Source: Cognataquiflexum rubidum
GTDB lineage: Bacteria; Bacteroidota; Bacteroidia; Cytophagales; Cyclobacteriaceae
NCBI RefSeq assembly: GCF_022538115.1
Contig: NZ_JAKZAL010000024.1
Coordinates: 17,307 to 81,306 of the forward strand
Reading direction: 5' to 3'
DNA length: 64,000 bases
Notes under the pieces: generated by a model
The model's database searches: none
Told to the model about the DNA's origin: nothing
The model's input: only the letters and a program-made list of their open reading frames with translations
In this document: piece after piece, positions 44,090 to 52,771 of the stretch
Numbering within the stretch: the stretch's first letter is position 1
Layout of the letters: each line of letters begins with the position of its first letter
Translations under genes and position numbers: made by a program

Positions 44090-44230
44090 TTAAGAGAGTG
44101 CCCCTTCTTTTTGCAGTTCCTCAAAGTTTCGGAGGGATTCCTCAAACTTGATGACGTAAAGATGAACAAATTTGAGATTTACCGGATTGACCTTTGGAAA
44201 TCTAGGTGAAGATTTGAATAAAGTAAACAT
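44090..44230 (-). CDS. Small hypothetical protein, 46 aa
   Basis: Complete small frame: ATG at 44230-44228, stop TAA at 44092-44090. Begins MFTLFKSSPRFPKVNPVNLK and ends in a charged helix, FEESLRNFEELQKEGALS. The amino-acid composition (helical, acidic-basic pattern, no low complexity) looks like real protein. It lies directly downstream of tRNA-His and its terminator on the same strand. No family recognised; conservation would decide. Confidence 0.4.
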   Translation of the reverse strand: MFTLFKSSPRFPKVNPVNLKFVHLYVIKFEESLRNFEELQKEGALS

Positions 44231-44305
44231 TGCCTTCCAAATTTAATTTTAACCACTAATACAAAATTTATGCCATTTGGGTTCATTGAAAACAATAAAA
44301 AATAA

Positions 44306-44330
44306 AAACCCCTGTCCAAGACAGGGGTTT
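44306..44330 (-). terminator. Terminator after tRNA-His
   Basis: Perfect hairpin with AAACCCCTGTC (44306-44316) and GACAGGGGTTT (44320-44330), followed on the minus strand by a T-rich run. Confidence 0.85.
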
Positions 44331-44333
44331 GAG

Positions 44334-44408
44334 GGTGGAAGACCGGGTTCGAACCGGCGACCTCTGGATCCACAAACCAGCGCTCTAACCAGCTGAGCTA
44401 CAACCACC
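44334..44408 (-). tRNA. tRNA-His (anticodon GTG)
   Basis: Cloverleaf on the minus strand with D-arm GCTCAGCTGGTTAGAGC, anticodon loop TTGTGGA (anticodon GTG) and T-loop TTCGAAC. An extra G at 44408 precedes G1, as needed for G-1 of tRNA-His. The 3' CCA is not encoded. Unusual: acceptor arms GTGGTTG and CTTCCAC leave two central T-T mismatches, and the anticodon stem has a T-T closing mismatch. Confidence 0.85.
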
Positions 44409-44485
44409 ATTTTAATTTATTCTGATCATTTATCAGATTGGACTGCAAAGGTAATATTTCGCGATTCCTAAAGCAATAACCTTTC

Positions 44486-45829
44486 TCAAAATTTTCTTGA
44501 AAATTTTAGACGCTCCCCTTTCTTTTCCTCATGAAAAACACCGTTTTCGTAAGCTAAATGTCCGGAAACCACTGTGTGTGTGACTTTTGATTTGAAGACA
44601 TGACCTTCAAATGGGGACCATCCACATTTGGAAAGAATGTTGGATTTTTCAACTTTCCAGGGACTGTCCAAGTCTGCGATCACCAGATCCGCATGATATC
44701 CCGGACGGATGTACCCTCTTTTGTCAATTTCAAAAAGGATGGCAACATTATGGCACATCTTCTGGACGATCTGCTCAAGCTCGATTTTACCCTCATGGTA
44801 GAGGTCAAGCATGGCTACAAGGCTATGCTGAACCAATGGGCCTCCTGAGGGTGCCGAGCTGTAAGTCCTCGATTTTTCTTCCGAGGTATGTGGGGCATGG
44901 TCGGTAGCAATGACATCTATCCTGTCCTCCAATACACCTTGAAGGATTCTCTCCCGATCTTGGGCCGACTTTACCGCAGGGTTCCATTTGATCAGATTCC
45001 CTTTTTCTTCGTAATCTTCCTCCGAAAACCAAAGATGGTGGATACAAGCCTCTGCAGTGATGCGCTTTTGTTCCAAAGGAATGGAATTGTCAAAAAGCTC
45101 CACTTCTTGGGCTGTGCTGATATGAAGAACATGGAGTTTGCTGCCGTACTTCTTTGCCAATGCGACCACCTTTTTGGATGCATCATAACAGGCTTCAGCA
45201 GTTCGGATTTTGGGATGAAATTTGATCGGAATGTCCTCACCATATTCGGCTTTGTACTTTTCCAGATTGTTTTTGATGATCAGATCGTTTTCACTGTGGG
45301 TGGCGATCAGCAATTTGCACTCCGCAAATATTCTTTCGAGGCTTTCCTGATTGTCTACCAACATATTTCCTGTTGAGGAACCCTGAAACACCTTGACGCC
45401 ACAGACATTTTCAGGATCGACTTTGAGGATTTCTGCAATATTATCGTTGGTCGCACCAAAAAAGAAGGAATAATTGGCGAGGGATTTTTGGGAAGCGATG
45501 GTATATTTTTCCTCCAAAAGAGGGATAGTAGTGCTTTGGGGAACTGTATTGGGCATTTCCATGTAAGAGGTGACGCCACCTGCTACGGCGGATTTGCTTT
45601 CGGTATAAATATCCGCTTTGTGAGTCAATCCCGGTTCTCTAAAGTGGACCTGATCATCGATCAGCCCGGGAAAAACATATTTGCCGGATGCATCAATATG
45701 GATATCTGCTTCAAAATCTGACAGATCCGGACCTATTTTATAGATCATTCCGTCCTTAACCAAAATGTCGGCGAGGGTTATCTTGCCTTCATTCACTATA
45801 TTTGCACCGGTGATTAAAATACTTTTCAT
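44486..45829 (-). CDS. pyrC: Dihydroorotase
   Basis: 447-aa class I dihydroorotase, closing carbamoyl-aspartate to dihydroorotate in pyrimidine synthesis. Seen: GLIDDQVHFREPG (QVH in place of the usual H-x-H, as in other Bacteroidota versions I know), MEMPNT, and the metal/substrate motif ATDHAPHT. C-terminal GYHADLVIADL is typical of cyclic amidohydrolases. It sits alone, after tRNA-His. Because the first metal His is replaced, catalytic competence rests on family precedent rather than the motif alone. Confidence 0.88.
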   Translation of the reverse strand: MKSILITGANIVNEGKITLADILVKDGMIYKIGPDLSDFEADIHIDASGKYVFPGLIDDQVHFREPGLTHKADIYTESKSAVAGGVTSYMEMPNTVPQSTTIPLLEEKYTIASQKSLANYSFFFGATNDNIAEILKVDPENVCGVKVFQGSSTGNMLVDNQESLERIFAECKLLIATHSENDLIIKNNLEKYKAEYGEDIPIKFHPKIRTAEACYDASKKVVALAKKYGSKLHVLHISTAQEVELFDNSIPLEQKRITAEACIHHLWFSEEDYEEKGNLIKWNPAVKSAQDRERILQGVLEDRIDVIATDHAPHTSEEKSRTYSSAPSGGPLVQHSLVAMLDLYHEGKIELEQIVQKMCHNVAILFEIDKRGYIRPGYHADLVIADLDSPWKVEKSNILSKCGWSPFEGHVFKSKVTHTVVSGHLAYENGVFHEEKKGERLKFSRKF

Positions 45830-45960
45830 GAATATTCTTTATGAGATGGGAAATTTGAGCCAAGAAACACCAATTCTAAACCGCTGATTTTCCTAAATCC
45901 GGGAGATAAAAGCCAACAAACTTTATTCTCGGTGTTTTTTTCCTTTCAAAAATACAAAAC

Positions 45961-47316
45961 ATGTCCGATAGCCTTCAAAGTTTCGAAAATTTTAAATTAA
46001 ATAAACAGCTCCTCGATGCTGTCAAGGAGGCCGGATATACCAAGCCAACGCCGATTCAGGAAAAGGCAATCCCTTTGGCCCTTGCAGGACATGATGTATT
46101 GGGCATCGCCCAAACGGGAACAGGCAAAACAGCCGCCTATATCCTTCCCATCCTGATGAAAATCAAGTATGCCCAAGGGGATCTTCCAAGGGCATTGATA
46201 TTGGCGCCAACCCGTGAATTGGTCATGCAGATCGAAGAGGCGGTAATCGTTTTTGGCAAAAATACAGACCTGAGGTTTGTCTCTCTTTACGGTGGCCTTG
46301 GGCCAAAAACCCAGATCGAAAAGCTCCAAAAGGGCGTGGATATTATCATTTCCACACCGGGAAGGTTTTTGGATTTATATAGAAAAGGTGAAATCGTCAC
46401 CAAAGAGATCAAAACCATGGTCTTGGATGAGGCTGATAAAATGCTGGACATGGGTTTCATGCCCCAGATCAGATCTATACTCGAGATCATTCCGACCAAG
46501 CGTCAAAACCTCCTTTTCTCGGCCACTTTTGGACAGAAGGTAGAGAAGTTTTCTTACGAGTTTCTGGAATTTCCCGAGCGTGTAGAAGTTTCTCCACAAG
46601 CTACTACCGCCGAGACCATCCATCAGGTCAAATATTTGATCCCCAATATCAAAACCAAAACCAACCTTTTGATCCACATCCTGGAAGCCCATGATGTCAA
46701 AAGGATCATGGTGTTTACCAAGTCAAAGAAAAATGCCGAGTTGGTCTATAGCTATCTGGACAAAAAGAAACTCGGATCTATGCGTGTCATCCATGCCAAC
46801 AAAGGACAAAATACCCGGATCAACTCCATGGAGGATTTCAAAGCAGGGGATGTGCGGATCTTGGTGGCGACAGACGTGGCAGCAAGAGGGCTTGATATCA
46901 GTATGGTCAGCCACGTGGTCAATTTTGACGTGCCGCTGATTTATGAAGATTATGTACACCGCATCGGCAGAACAGGAAGGGCAGAAAACGAAGGGATTGC
47001 CATCACTTTTGTCAATCCTGCGGAGGAGTATCATTTTGAGAAAATAGAAGAAATCATCCGCATGGAAGTGCCGACTGTGCAGATTCCGGTTGAGGTTGAG
47101 ACTGTCCCAACACCTTTTGAAGAAAAACAGGCTTACGAAAGGGAAATCGATGGGCAGAAAAGGAAAATGAATCCTGATTTCAAAGGCGGATTCCACGAGA
47201 AAAAAGCCATTCCAAAAGCCAATCCCAACAAAGTCGAAAAGAAGCGTGGCAATAAAAACTCCAAAGCCAAGAGAAACAGAAACCAAATGAAGACGCAGGC
47301 GAAGTGGAAGAAATGA
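45961..47316 (+). CDS. DEAD-box RNA helicase (RhlE-like)
   Basis: 451-aa ATP-dependent RNA helicase. All core motifs visible: Q motif PTPIQEKAI, motif I AQTGTGKT, Ia PTRELV, II VLDEADKML, III FSAT, V ATDVAARGLD and VI HRIGRTGR. The C-terminus is a long basic tail rich in Lys and Asn (KKRGNKNSKAKRNRN) as in RhlE-type proteins, expected to bind RNA. Probable roles are ribosome assembly or mRNA decay in the cold. Single gene closed by a strong bidirectional terminator. Confidence 0.93.
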   Translation: MSDSLQSFENFKLNKQLLDAVKEAGYTKPTPIQEKAIPLALAGHDVLGIAQTGTGKTAAYILPILMKIKYAQGDLPRALILAPTRELVMQIEEAVIVFGKNTDLRFVSLYGGLGPKTQIEKLQKGVDIIISTPGRFLDLYRKGEIVTKEIKTMVLDEADKMLDMGFMPQIRSILEIIPTKRQNLLFSATFGQKVEKFSYEFLEFPERVEVSPQATTAETIHQVKYLIPNIKTKTNLLIHILEAHDVKRIMVFTKSKKNAELVYSYLDKKKLGSMRVIHANKGQNTRINSMEDFKAGDVRILVATDVAARGLDISMVSHVVNFDVPLIYEDYVHRIGRTGRAENEGIAITFVNPAEEYHFEKIEEIIRMEVPTVQIPVEVETVPTPFEEKQAYEREIDGQKRKMNPDFKGGFHEKKAIPKANPNKVEKKRGNKNSKAKRNRNQMKTQAKWKK

Positions 47317-47349
47317 TGAAAACAGTCCTGCGATATTGAAATGCCCCTA

Positions 47350-47392
47350 AACCAAAAGCCTCCGAATTGAGTAAATTCGGAGGCTTTTGGTT
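47350..47392. terminator. Bidirectional terminator between helicase and hypothetical gene
   Basis: Nineteen-bp perfect stem: AACCAAAAGCCTCCGAATT (47350-47368) with its complement at 47374-47392, 5-nt loop, T-rich exit on both sides. Confidence 0.88.
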
Positions 47393-47394
47393 TT

Positions 47395-47982
47395 TCAATT
47401 CCTTGGCGGATTGATCATAATGTGTGCCCTATGCGTTCCGGGATCCATAATCCAAGGCATGGCCGGACCTGATGGCTTCAGTGGCAAACCTGTACTCGCT
47501 TCCGTGGCCCAAGGGATATACACCACATAGCGCAGGTAGGGGTCCTTTACTTCACCTGTTTCGGGATTGTAATCCGCCGCATCAGCACTCAAAACAAATA
47601 AAGTTGCACCATCTTTGGGCATGATCAGTTTGCCGGATTTGGCTTCTTCCTCACGGATGTCAAAAATTTCTTTGGCTGTTTTCCCTTCTTTCTTTAACTG
47701 TCGTCCCCTTTCCATAAAAGGATCCAAAGTATTGTGGTAACAGGAAGTATTGAATCCGGGGCTGTTTGGATCATCGGCGAGGCAAATCATTTCATTGGTC
47801 CCCTTTCTCAAAATGGCAAATTCCCCTTTTTCATCAAATCCATAAACCGTCGCCCCTTCTTTTTTATCCTCAGGTGCGGCCATCAAAGCTGTTTTGATCT
47901 GTACTTCCTTGGAGGGAATGGATTGGGCAAAGGAAGAGAAAGCAATAAGAAAAAGAGTCGAAAATAGGAGGGAAGTTTTCAT
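47395..47982 (-). CDS. Exported hypothetical protein
   Basis: 195-aa protein with signal peptide (MKTSLLFSTLFLIAFSSFAQ) and no family I recognise. Two Cys lie in MICLADDPNSPGFNTSCYHN; the C-terminus has AMPWIMDPGTHRAHIMI with His that could bind metal or substrate. Both are strongly patterned, suggesting a conserved fold rather than random sequence. Periplasmic or secreted; function unknown. It ends right at the shared terminator. Confidence 0.7.
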   Translation of the reverse strand: MKTSLLFSTLFLIAFSSFAQSIPSKEVQIKTALMAAPEDKKEGATVYGFDEKGEFAILRKGTNEMICLADDPNSPGFNTSCYHNTLDPFMERGRQLKKEGKTAKEIFDIREEEAKSGKLIMPKDGATLFVLSADAADYNPETGEVKDPYLRYVVYIPWATEASTGLPLKPSGPAMPWIMDPGTHRAHIMINPPRN

Positions 47983-48030
47983 GGTTGATCGGGTTTGTTG
48001 TAGCCCTAAGTTAGTGGATTTGATGATGTT

Positions 48031-48741
48031 TCAAGGTTTTTTCATGAAAAATCCCTTTGTATCCTTGTCAAACTTCTCAATCGCATACCGCAGCATGGTT
48101 CGTGGCATGGTTTGATAGTGCTTCAGTAAAAATTGGTATGCAGTATCAAAATCACGGTTTCCGACCTCACGGATCATCCAACCCACAGCCTTATGAATCA
48201 AGTCATGGGGATGGTGGAGTAGGATTTCTGAAATTTTTAAAGTGTCGGTAAAATCTTTTTTCCTTATAAAATAAAAAGTGCTCATGATCCCAATCCTTTG
48301 GTCCCAAAGTATTCCGGATTTTGCCAAATCATAAAGTATGCCTCTGTCTTTGTCAAAGAGGTAATCCCCGAGGATGAGATGCGCCGAACTGTCAACCAAA
48401 TCCCAGTTGTTGACCCAAGACCTGTTTTTGAGATAAAAATCAACCCAAGACTTCTTTTCTGCCTTGCTGTTTGCTTTTTGATATTTCAGGACCAAGATGA
48501 TGATGGATGTCAACCTGACCTCATGGAATGGACTTTTGATCATAATCTCTAGCTCTTGGTCAGGCAAATCTTTCCAATATTTCTTGGCGATTATTCTTTG
48601 CTCCGGAACTGTGACGCCTAAAAACCGGTCGCCTTCTCCATATTCACCCTTTCCTGTTTTGAAAAACCTGGGGAAAAAAGTGGCTTTTTCAGGAATGGCC
48701 TTTTGCCGAAGCGCCTCTTCGATTTGATCTTTAATCTTCAT
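48031..48741 (-). CDS. DNA alkylation repair protein, AlkD-like HEAT-repeat glycosylase
   Basis: 236-aa protein made of HEAT-like helices. AlkD signatures: KIKDQIEEALRQKAIPEKA, FLGVTVPEQR near residue 40, NNWDLVDSSA with the catalytic-type Trp and Asp, WDQRIGIMSTFYFI with the conserved Arg, and HKAVGWMIREVG. Such enzymes remove N3- or N7-alkylated purines. Divergent from the NarL-type regulator at 49013. Substrate range is inferred from the family. Confidence 0.88.
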   Translation of the reverse strand: MKIKDQIEEALRQKAIPEKATFFPRFFKTGKGEYGEGDRFLGVTVPEQRIIAKKYWKDLPDQELEIMIKSPFHEVRLTSIIILVLKYQKANSKAEKKSWVDFYLKNRSWVNNWDLVDSSAHLILGDYLFDKDRGILYDLAKSGILWDQRIGIMSTFYFIRKKDFTDTLKISEILLHHPHDLIHKAVGWMIREVGNRDFDTAYQFLLKHYQTMPRTMLRYAIEKFDKDTKGFFMKKP

Positions 48742-49012
48742 AGATTTTTACCTATTTTGGAGGCAATAATTTGGCATTTTTATTTCAATTTCTTCCAAAT
48801 TTCTCCTAGATGAATCATTGGAAGTAAATCTCATTTCGTTCATTGGAAATATTTGGATTAATTCTCATGAATCTATGAGGTCAATGGATTTTAGGCATTT
48901 TTTTGATATATTTGAAATGCGTACAAAGACCAATTTTTCTCAAAACGGCCAAATAATCTACTGATTCACTCGTTTTGAATTTCTTTATCAGAGCTTAACT
49001 TTTAATGTTTTT

Positions 49013-49639
49013 ATGAAACAAAAGATTTTTATTGCCGATGACCATCCTCTTTTCCTCAAAGGCCTCAAAGGGTTTTTGGAAGAGAACAATTTCGATGTCA
49101 TAGGAGAGGCACCAAACGGGAACTTGGCCCTGAAATTTATTCAGGAAATAGAGCCGAATCTGGCCATACTCGATCTTGATATGCCGGGAATGAGTGGCTT
49201 GGAAGTGGCTAAAATGTGTCATGAAAAGGATATCCAAACAAAAATTATTCTCCTGACATTTCACAAAGAATCCTACATCTACCAACAAGCCAAATCCCTG
49301 AATATTTCCGGATATGTGCCAAAAGATTATGCCGTGGAGGAATTGCTCGATTGCATCGAATTGGTTTCTAAAAACGAAACCTACCTGAGTGATCGGATTC
49401 TTTCTGAAAAGGCTGTTGTAAATACTGGAATAAAACCTTCCAACCTGACCCCATCGGAGTTAAAAATCATCAGGTATATCGCAGATGGTCTGACTACCAA
49501 AGAAATAGCATCGACATTATTTGTCGCAGAAAGAACGATCGACAAGCACAGAAGCAACATTATCAAAAAACTTGATCTGGACAAAAAACATAACTCATTG
49601 TTGATATGGGTGCAAAAAAATAAAGAAATTATATACTAA
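49013..49639 (+). CDS. NarL/FixJ-type response regulator (REC + LuxR HTH)
   Basis: 208-aa regulator. Receiver domain: acidic patch IADDHP, phospho-acceptor Asp54 in AILDLDMPG, switch Lys in VPKDYA. The C-terminal LuxR helix-turn-helix has LTPSELKIIRYIADGLTTKEIA and VAERTIDKHRSNIIKKL. No histidine kinase is adjacent, so its partner is elsewhere. A TATATTTG sequence at 48907-48914 fits a -7 box. Targets unknown; the next gene has its own promoter. Confidence 0.9.
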   Translation: MKQKIFIADDHPLFLKGLKGFLEENNFDVIGEAPNGNLALKFIQEIEPNLAILDLDMPGMSGLEVAKMCHEKDIQTKIILLTFHKESYIYQQAKSLNISGYVPKDYAVEELLDCIELVSKNETYLSDRILSEKAVVNTGIKPSNLTPSELKIIRYIADGLTTKEIASTLFVAERTIDKHRSNIIKKLDLDKKHNSLLIWVQKNKEIIY

Positions 49640-49686
49640 AATTCTTTTTTTGGTGTTTAATCCATAAAATTAAGTATTAATACGTA

Positions 49687-49717
49687 TTGAAATACCAACG
49701 TAATTGGCTTATTTTTG
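49687..49717 (+). promoter_or_regulatory. Promoter of the 91-aa gene
   Basis: TATTTTTG (49710-49717) matches TAnnTTTG, and TTGA (49687-49690) lies 19 bp upstream as a -33 element. The predicted transcript start near 49724 supports ATG 49742. A palindrome AATACGTATT (49679-49688) overlaps the -33 region and could be an operator. Confidence 0.6.
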
Positions 49718-49741
49718 GATAAATTATTTAATTACAAAGAA

Positions 49742-50017
49742 ATGAATATTCATTGTACTTTTGGAATGTTTAAAATAATTCAGTCTGTCAGTAATGAGGA
49801 CGAGCTTTTAGTTTTGTCCGAGTGGGAAAGTTTGAAGAAATTGTTTGAGGCTAACAGGATATTTTTAGTCAATAACAATGATGCTGTGTTCGGGGTGTAT
49901 CTGGCCAAAAAGGAATGTTTGGATGCCATGAACATAATGATCAAAAATATAGATTACAGAGATTGGGATCATTTAAAGCTAGAAAAAGACCACTATTACG
50001 TGAGAAGCGATGCATGA
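49742..50017 (+). CDS. Hypothetical protein, 91 aa
   Basis: Small cytoplasmic protein starting MNIHCTFGMFKIIQSVSNED. No family recognised. Composition (helical, acidic, with one amphipathic EWESLKKLFEANRIFL segment) looks genuine. ATG 49742 is chosen over TTG 49715, which would overlap the predicted transcript start. It lies 102 bp after the orphan response regulator, with its own promoter, and ends before a terminator. Confidence 0.6.
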   Translation: MNIHCTFGMFKIIQSVSNEDELLVLSEWESLKKLFEANRIFLVNNNDAVFGVYLAKKECLDAMNIMIKNIDYRDWDHLKLEKDHYYVRSDA

Positions 50018-50021
50018 TCAA

Positions 50022-50056
50022 AAATTGGCGGACTAATTGTCCGCCAATTTTTTTAG
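50022..50056. terminator. Terminator shared by the 91-aa gene and the nucleoside phosphorylase
   Basis: Perfect stem AAATTGGCGGAC (50022-50033) / GTCCGCCAATTT (50039-50050), T-tract to 50055. The last codons of the convergent phosphorylase gene, ending at 50033, form part of the stem. Confidence 0.88.
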
Positions 50057-50902
50057 GGTATGTTGGATCAGCTTGTCCACAATTCCGTATGCGTCTTTTG
50101 TAAATTCTTGGGTGATTCTGTTGGCAATGATGGCATTGAGGCTCAAAACTTCATGGCCCAAAAGTCTTCCCATCGCATAATAGCCCGAAGTCTCCATTTC
50201 AAAATTGGTAAGCGTAAACCCATCCAGGTCCATATTTCCTAATTTTTCGATGATATCAGGAATGGCAGGCTTGATTCTGACTTCCCTTCCCTGAGGGCCA
50301 AAAAATCCCGGACAGGTAACGGTATTTCCTATCAAAAGTCCTTCTCCCAAGAGATCCAGCAGTTTTTTCGAACCCTTTACGCAATAGGGAGTAAATGAAA
50401 GTTCCAGGTCTTCCTGGATTTTCCTTCGGACTTTTTGTTCCAAATGGGAGTATTCTGTATTGTAAAAAGCCATCAAAGTGTCAAGCCCTATGCCATATTC
50501 CGAAGCAAGCATGGTCCCTGCGGGAATTTCCTTCCGCATGCTGCCGGAAGTTCCTACCCTGATGATATTGAGCGTGGTATGGTTTTCCTTTGGGATCCTT
50601 GTTCGCAGGTCAATATTGACCAAAGCATCCAATTCAGTCATAAAGATTTCGATGTTGTCGGTACCCATTCCGGTACTCATCACGGTCAATCTTTTGCCTT
50701 TATAATAACCTGTGTGGGTTACAAACTCCCTTTTGCTGACCGAATATTCGATTTCATCAAAATATCTGGAAACTTTGGATACCCTCTCAGGATCACCCAC
50801 CGCAATAACCGTCGAAGCCAGGTGTTCCGGCTTCAGGTTCAAATGATAAATGCTTCCGTCAGGATTGATGATCAACTCTGATTCCGGGATCCTTTTGCTC
50901 AT
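50033..50902 (-). CDS. Nucleoside phosphorylase (uridine phosphorylase-like)
   Basis: 289-aa member of the PNP/UDP phosphorylase superfamily, splitting a nucleoside with phosphate. Seen: VIAVGDPERV near the N-terminus, STGMGTDNIEIFMTEL, IRVGTSGSM for phosphate binding, and NFEMETSGYYAMGRLLGH, the base/ribose site, with Glu and Met typical of uridine phosphorylases. Nucleobase preference is not certain. It starts 44 bp inside the trhO-like gene on the same strand and so is translationally linked to it. Confidence 0.87.
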   Translation of the reverse strand: MSKRIPESELIINPDGSIYHLNLKPEHLASTVIAVGDPERVSKVSRYFDEIEYSVSKREFVTHTGYYKGKRLTVMSTGMGTDNIEIFMTELDALVNIDLRTRIPKENHTTLNIIRVGTSGSMRKEIPAGTMLASEYGIGLDTLMAFYNTEYSHLEQKVRRKIQEDLELSFTPYCVKGSKKLLDLLGEGLLIGNTVTCPGFFGPQGREVRIKPAIPDIIEKLGNMDLDGFTLTNFEMETSGYYAMGRLLGHEVLSLNAIIANRITQEFTKDAYGIVDKLIQHTLKKLADN

Positions 50903-51872
50903 GGAGAGGTTGTTTTGCTTTGTCCTGTCGTCTTATCAGGCCTTTGTAAGGATTGTAACCGTTGGTGTTTTTCTGGTAATAGCCCGTTCCGTCGTAAGGT
51001 CTCTTTTCAGGATTTTCTTTGCATTCCACAGAACAGGCGCCTTCCATTTCCCATCCGCATTTTTCACAGATCGGAAGGTGGGCGTTGCAGGTTGAGTTGG
51101 CACAGTTGACCATGCGGTCACATTCGGTACCGCAAACGTGGCAGGTTGAAATCACCTTTGGATTTACCTTGTTGATTTCGACTGCGATCCTGTTGTCAAA
51201 TACATAGCATTTGCCTTCAAAATCCTCTCCTCCTGCCTCTAGGCCGTATTTGATGATCCCACCGTGGAGTTGGTAGACATCTTGGAAGCCTTGTTCCAAA
51301 AGAAAAGCCGAAGCTTTCTCGCATTTGATGCCGCCCGTGCAGTAGGTCAAAACCTTTTTGCCTTTGAGATGCTCAAGTTCTTTCACCTTTTCGGGAAAAT
51401 CCCTGAAGTTATCAATATCCAAAGTAAGGGCACCTTTGAATCTTCCAAGCTCATGTTCATAGTTGGACCGGACATCAAGGATGACCACGTCTTCTTGGTC
51501 TTTAAGTGCTTTGAATTCTTCAGGTGCTAAGTGTTTGCCTGTTTTGACATTGGGATCGAGGTGGCGAAGGCTGCTGTGAACGATCTCAGGCTTGACGCGG
51601 ACATGGATTTTTGCAAAAGCATGCTTGTCAAAGGCTTCAATTTTGAATTCCGTCTTGGCAAATCTCGGATCGGCATGGATATAGGCCATGTATTTTTCAC
51701 AATCTTCTTTCAATCCTGAAACAGTCCCGTTCAGCCCCTCAGGAGAAATGATGATCCGGCCCCGGATGTTGTTTTCAATACAAAAAAGATGGTGTTCCTC
51801 GCGGTATGCCTCCGTATCTTCGATGGTGGCATAGCAATAATAGAGCAGAATGCTGTAGGGTTGATTTTCCAT
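50859..51872 (-). CDS. trhO: tRNA uridine(34) hydroxylase, rhodanese-like (TrhO)
   Basis: 337-aa protein with an N-terminal ferredoxin-like part (ILLYYCYATIED, GRIIISPEGLNGTVSG), a rhodanese domain (VILDVRSNYEHELGRFKGA, catalytic Cys in LTYCTGGIKCE) and a Cys-rich C-terminus (CHVCGTECDRMVNC, ICEKCGWEMEGAC) that can bind zinc. This is the YceA/TrhO layout; TrhO makes 5-hydroxyuridine at the wobble position of certain tRNAs using prephenate. Overlaps the phosphorylase gene by 44 bp. Confidence 0.92.
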   Translation of the reverse strand: MENQPYSILLYYCYATIEDTEAYREEHHLFCIENNIRGRIIISPEGLNGTVSGLKEDCEKYMAYIHADPRFAKTEFKIEAFDKHAFAKIHVRVKPEIVHSSLRHLDPNVKTGKHLAPEEFKALKDQEDVVILDVRSNYEHELGRFKGALTLDIDNFRDFPEKVKELEHLKGKKVLTYCTGGIKCEKASAFLLEQGFQDVYQLHGGIIKYGLEAGGEDFEGKCYVFDNRIAVEINKVNPKVISTCHVCGTECDRMVNCANSTCNAHLPICEKCGWEMEGACSVECKENPEKRPYDGTGYYQKNTNGYNPYKGLIRRQDKAKQPLHEQKDPGIRVDHQS

Positions 51873-52081
51873 AACTAGAGCCCTGTTTCGGCAGGGTGTT
51901 TTGGTTTATAAATAAGATTTCAATAATTATTTTTTTGGTTTGCTACATTCTAAGTACTATTCAAATATAACTTGGGTTGAGGTTAAATTGCAGCAGCTGT
52001 GGACTGTCGTCTATCGACTGTGGTCGATTATCCGCATATTTAATCTTTATTTAAGCTTGTAAAAACAAGCGGATAATCTTC

Positions 52082-52720
52082 TTACTTTTTGATCGGAGCA
52101 GCAGGATTCCCGAATACGGTTTCACCGTCTTTGACGTTGGAGATCACAACCGAACCGGCACCGATTCTGGCATTTTTACCAACCGTGATGCCGGATACCA
52201 ATGTGACTCCAGAGCCAATAAAGGCACCTTCTTTGATCGTCACGCCCGAGTTGACAATTGACCCCGCACCGATCTGGACAAAGTCCTCCAATACTGATTC
52301 ATGGTCAATGATCGCTCCGGTATTGAAGATGCAATGGCTGCCGATTTTGGTTCCTGCGCCGATATTCACCCTGCCGTTGATAAAATTCCCATGTCCAAGA
52401 ACCGCATCTGTGGATACATAAGAAGATTGATGGATGGCATTGATCGGCTGGACTTTCCTTCGCTCGTTGAGCATTTTGACCAGAAACTGACGGTATTTAT
52501 TGTCATCCACCGCCACAAAAGCTTCACACTTTTGTCCGATAAGTTTCAAAAAACCATCATCTTCAGGATTACCCAATACAGGCACGACATTGATTTCTGT
52601 GCCGTGAAGCTTTTCATCCTCATCCAAAAAGCCATAGACAATGACTTTGTTGCTGTTGAAAATCTCTAATGCTGGATGGGCGATGCCTTTGGCTCCAAGA
52701 ATGATAACTGGTTTTTCCAT
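52082..52720 (-). CDS. NeuD/PglD-like sugar O-acyltransferase
   Basis: 212-aa acetyltransferase. The N-terminal Rossmann-like part (VIILGAKGIAHPALEIF, AFVAVDDNKYRQ) is of the PglD type, and the C-terminal left-handed beta-helix has hexapeptide repeats (GAGTKIGSHCIF, IDHESVLEDFVQIGAGSIV with His as likely base, GAGSVV). Transfers an acetyl group to an amino sugar for surface glycans or sialic-acid-like sugars. No sugar-biosynthesis neighbours, so the substrate is unknown. Confidence 0.85.
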   Translation of the reverse strand: MEKPVIILGAKGIAHPALEIFNSNKVIVYGFLDEDEKLHGTEINVVPVLGNPEDDGFLKLIGQKCEAFVAVDDNKYRQFLVKMLNERRKVQPINAIHQSSYVSTDAVLGHGNFINGRVNIGAGTKIGSHCIFNTGAIIDHESVLEDFVQIGAGSIVNSGVTIKEGAFIGSGVTLVSGITVGKNARIGAGSVVISNVKDGETVFGNPAAPIKK

Positions 52721-52771
52721 TTTTTTCCTGTTCGGATCGCAAAAGTACGTAAATCAGATTTTAAACAAAAA

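Noticed and set aside
46723..47286. 187-codon minus-strand frame inside the DEAD-box helicase gene
   Set aside because: Antisense shadow of helicase motifs V and VI and the Lys-rich tail.
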